This document shows, in pieces, positions 36,937 through 45,041 of a stretch of 64,000 nucleotides of DNA. The stretch lies in the NCBI RefSeq assembly GCF_009796825.1, contig NZ_CP047030.1, forward strand, positions 4,462,501-4,526,500, given 5' to 3'. A program made the translations under genes and the position numbers. Positions within the stretch are counted from its first letter, which is position 1. Each line of letters begins with the position of its first letter. The notes beneath the pieces were generated by a model, which was given only the letters and a program-made list of their open reading frames with translations, did no database searches and had not been told where the DNA came from. The stretch comes from Algibacter sp. L3A6 (GTDB lineage: Bacteria; Bacteroidota; Bacteroidia; Flavobacteriales; Flavobacteriaceae).

Positions 36937-37001
36937 CAAATTTATTCTTTAGCCACCTTTTTGAGTATAATAAATGTAGCGATGAATGATAAAATTGTTG
37001 C
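36937..37001 (-). promoter_or_regulatory. Promoter and candidate HTCS site before the tandem-CBM gene
   Basis: On the minus strand TAAATTTG (36944-36937) fits the -7 consensus exactly and no TTTG is found at -33, as in activator-dependent promoters. Two copies of GCwACAwTT on the same strand lie at 37001-36993 and 36980-36972, exactly 21 bp apart. Such two-turn spacing is typical of AraC-type DNA-binding domains. Confidence 0.5.
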
Positions 37002-37023
37002 TTTTTACAGTGAAACCAACGTT

Positions 37024-40000
37024 TTACCTCACTTTTACAACATCTAACGAATCGTTATTTTTAACAATCAAAATATAGGTTTCATTTTTTACTGCTATGC
37101 TTTGCATATCCTTTGAATCTCCAGTAACAAAAAAGCCAGACTGATTAGCGGGTACAGCATTGAACTCACCTTGTCCATTTCCCTTTAAAAGCAATCCGTA
37201 ACTAGCATCATTTCGTGGTGTTTCAACTTCAGACACATATAAGTTCCCTACTAAAAGGGCATCTAAATGCGTGTCTTTATCAAAATCTTCAACTATAATT
37301 TTATTGATACTAGACATCTGAGCCTCTATAGGCAATTGGTGCGTAACAAAATGATTGTTTTTATTTTCTAAATATATGCTAGCGAAAGATTGCACGCTGT
37401 AATGCAACGAAGATTCTAGCGCTTTTTTGGTGTAAACATCTACCAAAGTGGCTTGAGAAAAAGTTTCGTAATTTTTAAATTTACTTTTAATACCAGGTAT
37501 TTGTTGAGATGAACACGACCTACCACGAACTGGGTATTGCTTGCCTTTATTGAAGTAGCTTAAAACAATATCGGTTTTGTGGTTATTATCAAAATCGTTT
37601 ACAAAAATATCAAAGGTTTCGTTTTCTGTAGCTTTATATTTATAATTTAAGCCATTGTTGCCGAGAATATAATCTATATCACCATCGTTATCAAAATCTC
37701 CCGCTTCAATACTCCACCACCAACCTGTAGTATCTTTACTTAACCCCATGGTTTCCGATACGTCTTCAAAACCAGTTTTTATATTTTTATAAACCTTTAT
37801 AGGCATCCACTCGCCTACCAAAATAACATCTGGCCAAGAATCGTTATTAAAATCAGTGATAACAGCGCTTGTAGCCATTCCTATATTTTCGAATACTTTG
37901 GAGTAACTTTCTTCAAATAAATTAAATTTCGGAGTGCCTTTTTCTCCAACATTTCTTAATACATAAGAAGAAACTGGCATTGGATATTTACCCGGCATTT
38001 GTCTACCTAAAACCAATAAATCGTCCTTTCCATCTTTATCAAAATCCGCATTATAGACTTTAGATCCACTTACCAAAAACTCAGGTAAAACTTCAGGTTT
38101 TGCTCGTATAAAGTTTCCAGCTCCATCATTAATATACAATCTATCTTGTAGTAATTTTGGTTGCGTAGCAAACTCATAACCGCCACTTACTATATACAAA
38201 TCGTTATCATTATCTTTGTCTGCATCAAAAATGAGTGCGCTAATATCTTCATAGCTTTTATCTTCTAGCAATGCCTTTATAGATTGCTGTTCAAAACCAC
38301 CTTCTTTATTCTGAAAATACATAGCTCCAGAATTTTCGTGAGATCCTCCAATAAAATAATCGTCCAAACCGTCTCCATTTAAATCACCTACAGCCAAAGC
38401 AGGGCCAAAAGCCGACATTTTGTGAGGCATTAAAACTTGATGTTCAAAATCGTCAAAATTATTTTCAACGTGTTTATGTTTTGGAAAAGGACTTTCTGAG
38501 GCTTTAGAAAATATTTTTTGATAGCTATCCGTTTCTATGTTATTCTTTACTTCAACTATGGCATCAGTATAACTCAATACTAATTCTTGATTTGCTTTTA
38601 GATTTTTTAATTGCTGAATTTTTCCATCGGGCCAAACCACTTTTAGGACTTCTATATCCATTTGTTTGCCTAATCCAAAATGTAATATTGGTGCTACGGA
38701 AGATTCAAAGCCCCGAGTAAGCGTAAGCTCTTGCATTTGAGTTTTATTGACCGTTGTAATATAAACGCGCGCTCCCAATCCGAAAGCATTTGCTTTTTTT
38801 CCTTTAAATGAAACCATTAAATAATTATTGATTTCTGAGCTTTTGTTTTCAAAAACAGAAGCATAGTCGTCAATATTATTTGTCACAATTTCTAAATCGC
38901 CATCATTATCTAAATCTGCATAAATTACCCCGTTAGAGAAGCCTTCGAACTCAATACCCCAATCTTTATTAACACGTTTAAAATTGAAATCACCTTTGTT
39001 TTGATACATGTAATTATCTAATTTCTCTGAAGGAATTTGTTCAACTAAATAAAGGACAGAATCGTTTGCAACCTTAAGTTCTTCTAAATTATTGAAAAAA
39101 TCATTATTATGAATCTCTCTTCGTGAACCGTTAGAAATGTATAAATCTTTGAACCCATCGTTATCAAAATCAGCAAACAGTGGTCCCCAACTCCAATCTG
39201 TAGAAGATACTCCTGCTAATCTTGAAATATTTGAAAAATGAGGTATTCCATTCGGGTAAACTCCCGAATTAACTTGCATACAGTTTTGCATGTATTGGGT
39301 TTGAAATCCCGCATTTTCAATATTGGTGAACAACTGCGGATTCATGCTAGACATGTTTGCTTTTTGCCTTTTATTATCTTCCGCATCCATATCTGCTTGA
39401 AAAATATCGAGATTTCCGTCGTTATTAAAATCCGAAATATCGGCACCCATACCATAAAACGCTGTGTGCGATGTCGCTTGTTTTATAACCTCGCTAAACG
39501 TACCATCTTTTTGATTTAGAAACATTAAATCTGGTGAATCAAAATCGTTAGACACATAAATATCTGGCCAAGAATCGTTGTTTAAATCGCCAACTGTAGC
39601 ACTTAATGTTAATCCGAAATTTTTAATACCTGCTTCTTCCGATACATCGGTAAACGTGTTATCATCATTTCTATATAAATGATCGGATTCAATAGCTTTT
39701 ACATTTCGCATATTCTGTTGATATACAAAGGTTGGCGAACCAAATTTTGTTGGCGGATAATTAGCTACATACACATCCAGATCTCCATCTTTATCATAAT
39801 CGAAAAATGTTGCTTGTATACTATGGCTAGCATCGTCCAATCCATAAGCAGTTGCACTTTCGGTAAATGTACCATCATGATTATTGATGAATAATTGATT
39901 ATTTCTAGGTTCAAACTTCCCGCTTACGGAACAATAAATATCTAAAAACCCATCGTTATTAATATCTACCATAGTTGTGCCTGTATACCACCTTTGATCT

Positions 40001-40350
40001 CCAGAAACGCCTGCTTTAGTTGTAATATCTTCAAAGTTTAAACCACCTTTGTTTAAGTACAATTTATTCTCTGCTTGGTTGCCTGTAAAAAACAAATCTA
40101 TTAAACCATCATTATTAATATCTCCAGCAGAAACACCTGCTCCCATATACATGTAAGCATAAGTAAAGTAGTTTAACTTATCTGTTTCACTAAGTATATT
40201 TTTAAAATCTATTCCTGATTTTGAAACCTCAACTGAAGAAAAAATTTTACCATCTATAGATTTTACCTGTGCTTTCTCATTGGAACAACTAATAAGTATT
40301 ACAAAGCAAATTACACTTACTACATGTATTTTTAAATGCTTGATTTCCAT
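37024..40350 (-). CDS. Large FG-GAP/VCBS-repeat lipoprotein with ASPIC/UnbV domain
   Basis: This 1108-residue protein has lipobox ILISC (about Cys22). The body is made of FG-GAP/VCBS repeats with calcium-binding DxNxDGxxD loops (DINNDGLIDLFF, DINNDGFLDIYC, DYDKDGDLDVYV, DFNNDGNLDIFQ, DFDNDGFKDLYI, DLDNDGDLEIVT and more after residue 650), forming two integrin-like propellers. Between them, about 515-600, is an ASPIC/UnbV domain (NAFGLGARVYIT, RGFESSVAPILHFGLG, VWPDGKIQQL). Such proteins are common beside SusC/D pairs. A surface adhesion or glycan-capture role is inferred. It lies behind the terminator at 40421-40451, so it has its own promoter. Confidence 0.85.
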   Translation of the reverse strand: MEIKHLKIHVVSVICFVILISCSNEKAQVKSIDGKIFSSVEVSKSGIDFKNILSETDKLNYFTYAYMYMGAGVSAGDINNDGLIDLFFTGNQAENKLYLNKGGLNFEDITTKAGVSGDQRWYTGTTMVDINNDGFLDIYCSVSGKFEPRNNQLFINNHDGTFTESATAYGLDDASHSIQATFFDYDKDGDLDVYVANYPPTKFGSPTFVYQQNMRNVKAIESDHLYRNDDNTFTDVSEEAGIKNFGLTLSATVGDLNNDSWPDIYVSNDFDSPDLMFLNQKDGTFSEVIKQATSHTAFYGMGADISDFNNDGNLDIFQADMDAEDNKRQKANMSSMNPQLFTNIENAGFQTQYMQNCMQVNSGVYPNGIPHFSNISRLAGVSSTDWSWGPLFADFDNDGFKDLYISNGSRREIHNNDFFNNLEELKVANDSVLYLVEQIPSEKLDNYMYQNKGDFNFKRVNKDWGIEFEGFSNGVIYADLDNDGDLEIVTNNIDDYASVFENKSSEINNYLMVSFKGKKANAFGLGARVYITTVNKTQMQELTLTRGFESSVAPILHFGLGKQMDIEVLKVVWPDGKIQQLKNLKANQELVLSYTDAIVEVKNNIETDSYQKIFSKASESPFPKHKHVENNFDDFEHQVLMPHKMSAFGPALAVGDLNGDGLDDYFIGGSHENSGAMYFQNKEGGFEQQSIKALLEDKSYEDISALIFDADKDNDNDLYIVSGGYEFATQPKLLQDRLYINDGAGNFIRAKPEVLPEFLVSGSKVYNADFDKDGKDDLLVLGRQMPGKYPMPVSSYVLRNVGEKGTPKFNLFEESYSKVFENIGMATSAVITDFNNDSWPDVILVGEWMPIKVYKNIKTGFEDVSETMGLSKDTTGWWWSIEAGDFDNDGDIDYILGNNGLNYKYKATENETFDIFVNDFDNNHKTDIVLSYFNKGKQYPVRGRSCSSQQIPGIKSKFKNYETFSQATLVDVYTKKALESSLHYSVQSFASIYLENKNNHFVTHQLPIEAQMSSINKIIVEDFDKDTHLDALLVGNLYVSEVETPRNDASYGLLLKGNGQGEFNAVPANQSGFFVTGDSKDMQSIAVKNETYILIVKNNDSLDVVKVR

Positions 40351-40420
40351 TTGTTAATATTTAATGGTTAATAATAAAATTCTAAAACATCATTATTTTA
40401 CAAACGTTTTTCTAAAGTTA

Positions 40421-40451
40421 AAAAGCAGCACAATGTAATTGTGCTGCTTTT
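40421..40451 (-). terminator. Hairpin after the xylan susD gene
   Basis: AAAAGCAGCACAAT at 40421-40434 pairs perfectly with ATTGTGCTGCTTTT at 40438-40451 over 14 bases with a 3-base loop. On the minus strand it is followed by T residues. It ends the GH3-susC-susD unit 45 bases past the stop. Confidence 0.8.
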
Positions 40452-40495
40452 ATCCAACTTAAAAAAACTATCACTAAACTAATTCTAAACTATTT

Positions 40496-41989
40496 TTAAT
40501 ACCCTGGATTTTGGTCTGCCACTGTAACGTTTGGATTTGTTGCAATTTCTTTATCTGGTATTGGCCAAAGCTCATGTTTACCAGCTTGAAAATTAGTGCC
40601 TGCTAACTCTGTAGCTGCGATGCCCCAACGAATCATATCATCAAAACGTACTTGCTCTCCACTTAACTCTACTTTACGCTCGTGCACAATAGCATCGAAC
40701 ACAGCCGGTTTAGAAAGCGAAGTAGATAAAGGATCTAAATCTGCACGTGCTCTAACTTCATTAATATACCCAACAGCAGTTGCTTGAGAACCGCCTGGTC
40801 TTTCATTTTCACATTCGGCCATCATTAATAACACATCTGAGTAACGAATTACTTTCGGGTTAATTCCAGATTCCTGCACCTCACTAACTTGCTTGTAATA
40901 ATTTTGATATTTTTTCCAAGCAATAGGGCGAATATCTCCACTATTCTCAGCAAAATCTCCTTCTACAAAAGTATTAGCGCCATTGTTGTATGTATCACCA
41001 ACAAAGTAAAAACTACCTTCAATTCTGTTATCTCCAGTTTCAAATTCGGCAACTAAATCATCTGATGGGTATACGTTAAACCAATCTAACACACCATAAT
41101 CTTGACCTCTATAAGTTGCATGGTTTTTACCAAAACCAGCAACAAGACTAGACCATTTATCTCCTGTTCCTAAAGATAAATCGTATTGAATTTCCCAAAC
41201 AGACTCTATACCATTTTCTGTTTCTTCTTTAAAATTATCGAAATAATCAGGTTCTAAATCGTATCCAGACATTTTCTTGAAAGAATTTAAAGCAAGTTCA
41301 TATTCTTTTTGATATAATAATGCTTTTCCTAAAAATGCTTGCGCAGCTCCTTTTGTAGCACGACCAGTTTCTTCTTGAGATTTTGGTAATAAGTTTGCTG
41401 ATGCAAAAGTTAAATCTTCAATAATTTGATTCATTACATCCGCTTTTGGACTCAATGGTTTTCCTTCTGGTTGTGTAAAATCACCATTTCTTAAAGGCAC
41501 ATTACCAAATCTATTTACTAATAACCAGTAATATTGCGCTCTTAAAAACTTAGCTTCTGCCATAAATTTAGCCTTAGTAGCAGTCGATAATTCGTTTTCC
41601 GGAATCTTATTTATAGTAGCTTCATTACCTATAACAAAATTTGCTTTGTTTATGCCTCTAAAACAACTGTCCCAATATTCTGCAATTTGCCCATTAGTGG
41701 AATCGAACGAGAAATCGTAAAATGTAATTTTATCGGCCTCTTGCTGTCCGTTAGGAGATTGCTCATGAGACATATTATCCATCATATACCAAATTAATCT
41801 ACCATATAATGAAATGGTTTGTAGGTTAGCATAAGCCGCATTTACTGCAGATTCTACTTGGGCTTCTGTAGCAAAGAAGGTTTCGGGAGACAGTTGATTA
41901 GGGTTCGCTAATTCGAACTCGCTCTCTGAACAAGAATTCACTATAAATATCCCGAACAGTGCTGTAAGTATTAATTTATATGTTTTCAT
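40496..41989 (-). CDS. SusD-family lipoprotein of the xylan locus
   Basis: This 497-residue lipoprotein has a lipobox NSC (Cys20). SusD features include ATEAQVESAVNAAYANLQ, FRGINKANFVIGNEATI, KAKFMAEAKFLRAQYYWLLVNRFGNVPL, YINEVRARADL and VHERKVELSGEQVRFDDMIRWG, ending TVADQNPGY. It is the surface lid for the SusC encoded 17 bases upstream. GH3, GH10 and GH43 genes around it indicate xylan oligosaccharides as ligand. It is of the RagB-like longer form. Confidence 0.95.
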   Translation of the reverse strand: MKTYKLILTALFGIFIVNSCSESEFELANPNQLSPETFFATEAQVESAVNAAYANLQTISLYGRLIWYMMDNMSHEQSPNGQQEADKITFYDFSFDSTNGQIAEYWDSCFRGINKANFVIGNEATINKIPENELSTATKAKFMAEAKFLRAQYYWLLVNRFGNVPLRNGDFTQPEGKPLSPKADVMNQIIEDLTFASANLLPKSQEETGRATKGAAQAFLGKALLYQKEYELALNSFKKMSGYDLEPDYFDNFKEETENGIESVWEIQYDLSLGTGDKWSSLVAGFGKNHATYRGQDYGVLDWFNVYPSDDLVAEFETGDNRIEGSFYFVGDTYNNGANTFVEGDFAENSGDIRPIAWKKYQNYYKQVSEVQESGINPKVIRYSDVLLMMAECENERPGGSQATAVGYINEVRARADLDPLSTSLSKPAVFDAIVHERKVELSGEQVRFDDMIRWGIAATELAGTNFQAGKHELWPIPDKEIATNPNVTVADQNPGY

Positions 41990-42006
41990 AATTTATTTCT
42001 TTTTTA

Positions 42007-45006
42007 TTAAAATGATACTTGAAGTCCTAAAATAACAGATTTAGGTTGTGGATAAAGTCCACGGTCTATTCCAAATTCTTGATTTCCTTGTCCTATTTCT
42101 GGATCTAATCCGCTGTAATCCGTTAAGGTGATTAAGTTTTGGGCACTTACATATAATCTCAACTTTGAAAAATAATTTTCGAATACACCGTCGGTAAACG
42201 TATAACCTAAGCTAATGTTCTTTAACCTTGTAAACGATCCGTCTTCAATATATCTATCTGAAACACTATGATTTTGTGGTGCTCCTGGCACTCTTGGTTG
42301 TGTTGTAGATGGATTAGTTGGTGTCCAACTATCTAGTAATACTTTACTTCCATTAAATAATCTATTGGCACCAGCTTCTAAATCGTATTTGTTAGTGTTA
42401 TAAATATCAACACCTTCTATACCTGTGATGTATAAATTTAAATCGAAGTTTTTATAATTAGCACTTAAGTTTAATCCATAAGTAAAGTCTGGATAAGGGT
42501 TTGCCAAAATATCGCGATCTTCAGAAGTAATGTCTCCATCTCCATTTAAATCTTTATATCTAACATCTCCAGGTTGTACTGTAGTTTGCCCTGGGTTTGA
42601 TGTAAATACCGCTGCTACCTCTTCTGGAGTTTGGTAAATACCATCGCTTACTAAACCATAAAAATGAAATAACGATTCGCCAACTGTAGTTCTAGAAATG
42701 TTTCCTTTACCATCTTTCATGGCTGCACCTTCAAAAGCATCTAAGCTTCCTAAACTTAAAACTTCGTTTCCACTGGTTCCTAAATTTAAATTCGCCGACC
42801 ATGTAAAATCTCCTTCATAATCATTAAATCCTAAAGCTAACTCTACACCACTAGTTTCTACCGAACCAACGTTTGCTGTAATGTTTCCGGCATTAATACC
42901 ATTAGATAATGGTGCTGGTAAGCTTAATAATAAATCGTCACTTTGGTTTCTATAATACTCTAAACTTGCAGTAAACTGCCCATTATTTAAACCAAAATCT
43001 AAACCAACATTAAACATGGTAGTTTCCTCCCATTTTAAATCCGGATTTGCGCCACCATTTGCAGTTACACCTGCTCCATTACCATCGCCTAATGGGTACT
43101 CAAAATTCCCCGTTAACGTGGCACTGTATAAATAGTCTCCAATATTATCGTTACCAACTACACCGTAACTGGCTCTAAGTTTTAAATTACTAACATTAGA
43201 ATCGTCTAAAAAGTTTTCTTTAGCAATATTCCAACCTAAAGAAGCCGATGGAAATGTTCCCCAACGATTGTTTGCACCAAATCTTGAAGAAGCATCTCTT
43301 CTAATAGAAGCAGATAAAATATATTTATCTTCAAAGTTATAATTAACCCGTCCTAAATAACCTAATCTATTGGTTTCACTAGAACCACTTCCAATAGATG
43401 GCGTTGTGGCACCAAATTGAACTAACTCGTTTGTAATTAAGTTTCTTGCACTTCCTCCAAAATTTGTACTCTTGTTCTCTGTTTTTTCAGCAAGTGCTAA
43501 TAATTCTAAATTATGCTTTTCAGCAATAGTTGTACTGTAACTTAAACTGTTTGTAAAAATTAAAGTTTGCCCTTGAGTATGACTTCTACCATACTCGGCA
43601 TAGTTTTGAGCATGTGTACTACTACCGTCAACACTATCATCACTAAATGATGGCGTAAATGTGTTTCCATCAAACGTAAAATAATCTAAACCTACTTGTG
43701 TTTTATAATTTAAACCTTCAATAATCTCTAAATTGGCATATAAGTTACCGATAACACTTAACGTTTTGTTAATGCTTGTAGGGTGTGTTTGAATACGTAC
43801 TGGGTTTTCAGCATCTTGTCCATCTGCAGATGAAGAAGGCCCTTGAAAACCACCATCGTTATTAGAGTTATAAACAGGTAAATACGGAGCCGCTTTAATA
43901 GCATGAGTAATTAAAGAACGTCCACCACCCGATAATTCTGGGTTTTGTTTTCCAAAAGAAAGTGCCATAGACTCACCTACTTTTAACTTACCGATGTTAA
44001 CAGAGCTGTTTGCCCTAAAAGAATAACGCTCAAAGCCTGTATTAACAATAATACCTTCCTGTTTTAAATATTCAGCAGAAAAATATTGAGAACTTTTATC
44101 GGTTCCCGCAGAATAGTTTAAACTATGATTTTGCATCATTCCTGTTCTAAATATCTCATCTTGATAGTTTGTATTTATTTTATACGTAGATAATGGTCTG
44201 TTTGGAAAAACTCCTAAATTACCTGCATGTTGCAAATACTCAATGGTATTCATGGTGTTGTAGCGTTTTGTATTTTGCTGAAAACCGGTATAGGTATTGA
44301 ATGATAATTGGCTTTTACCACTTTTTCCTTTTTTAGTTGTTACCAAAACCACACCATTAGAACCACGTGCTCCATAAATAGCAGTAGTAGACGCATCTTT
44401 CAGAATAGATACATTCTCGATATCGTTAGGGCTTATTCCAGATAAATTACCAACAATAACACCATCTATAACATACAATGGCGAGTTGTTACCAAACGTA
44501 CCTAAACCTCTAATCAAAACTACTGGACTAGAACCTGGAACACCACCGTTTACAACAGTAATTCCTGGTGCACGACCCTGAAGTGCAGACTCTGCATTAG
44601 TTACTGGTAAAGCCGACATTTCTTCAGCATCTACAGTAGAAACTGCTCCTGTTACCGTGGCTCTACTCTGCTTTCCGTAACCAACTACAACAATAGCTTC
44701 TAGTGCTTCTAGAGATTCTTCTAAGGTTATTTTTAATGTATTTTGATTACCTACAGTTAGCGTTTTAGTAGCCATACCAACGTAACTTACTGTAATTTGA
44801 TCTCCTATATTTACGTTTTTCAAAGAAAAATTACCATCGAAATCTGTAGATGCTCCATTTGTGGTACCCAAAACAATTACAGAAACACCAGGTAAAGGCA
44901 TACCTCCAGTATCTGAAACTGTACCGCTTATGGTTTTTGCTTGTGAAAAGGCATTTTGCATGCAGAACATAGCAAGCAACATACCCAAAAGTTTAAACTT
45001 CATCAT
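42007..45006 (-). CDS. SusC-family TonB-dependent transporter of the xylan locus
   Basis: This 999-residue outer-membrane protein has a signal peptide ending AFSQ. A carboxypeptidase-D-like domain (TISGTVSDTGGMPLPGVSVIV) is followed by the TonB-box region EAIVVVGYGKQSRATVTGAVS, the plug (ALQGRAPGITVV, SPLYVIDGVIVG, DIENVSILKDASTTAIYGARGSNG) and a beta-barrel ending LGLQVSF. It imports oligosaccharides with the SusD downstream. It lies 35 bases after the GH3 gene, so the hydrolase and transporter are co-expressed. Confidence 0.96.
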   Translation of the reverse strand: MMKFKLLGMLLAMFCMQNAFSQAKTISGTVSDTGGMPLPGVSVIVLGTTNGASTDFDGNFSLKNVNIGDQITVSYVGMATKTLTVGNQNTLKITLEESLEALEAIVVVGYGKQSRATVTGAVSTVDAEEMSALPVTNAESALQGRAPGITVVNGGVPGSSPVVLIRGLGTFGNNSPLYVIDGVIVGNLSGISPNDIENVSILKDASTTAIYGARGSNGVVLVTTKKGKSGKSQLSFNTYTGFQQNTKRYNTMNTIEYLQHAGNLGVFPNRPLSTYKINTNYQDEIFRTGMMQNHSLNYSAGTDKSSQYFSAEYLKQEGIIVNTGFERYSFRANSSVNIGKLKVGESMALSFGKQNPELSGGGRSLITHAIKAAPYLPVYNSNNDGGFQGPSSSADGQDAENPVRIQTHPTSINKTLSVIGNLYANLEIIEGLNYKTQVGLDYFTFDGNTFTPSFSDDSVDGSSTHAQNYAEYGRSHTQGQTLIFTNSLSYSTTIAEKHNLELLALAEKTENKSTNFGGSARNLITNELVQFGATTPSIGSGSSETNRLGYLGRVNYNFEDKYILSASIRRDASSRFGANNRWGTFPSASLGWNIAKENFLDDSNVSNLKLRASYGVVGNDNIGDYLYSATLTGNFEYPLGDGNGAGVTANGGANPDLKWEETTMFNVGLDFGLNNGQFTASLEYYRNQSDDLLLSLPAPLSNGINAGNITANVGSVETSGVELALGFNDYEGDFTWSANLNLGTSGNEVLSLGSLDAFEGAAMKDGKGNISRTTVGESLFHFYGLVSDGIYQTPEEVAAVFTSNPGQTTVQPGDVRYKDLNGDGDITSEDRDILANPYPDFTYGLNLSANYKNFDLNLYITGIEGVDIYNTNKYDLEAGANRLFNGSKVLLDSWTPTNPSTTQPRVPGAPQNHSVSDRYIEDGSFTRLKNISLGYTFTDGVFENYFSKLRLYVSAQNLITLTDYSGLDPEIGQGNQEFGIDRGLYPQPKSVILGLQVSF

Positions 45007-45041
45007 ATTAAATAGTTTAAGTTAATTAATTAGTTATTTAT

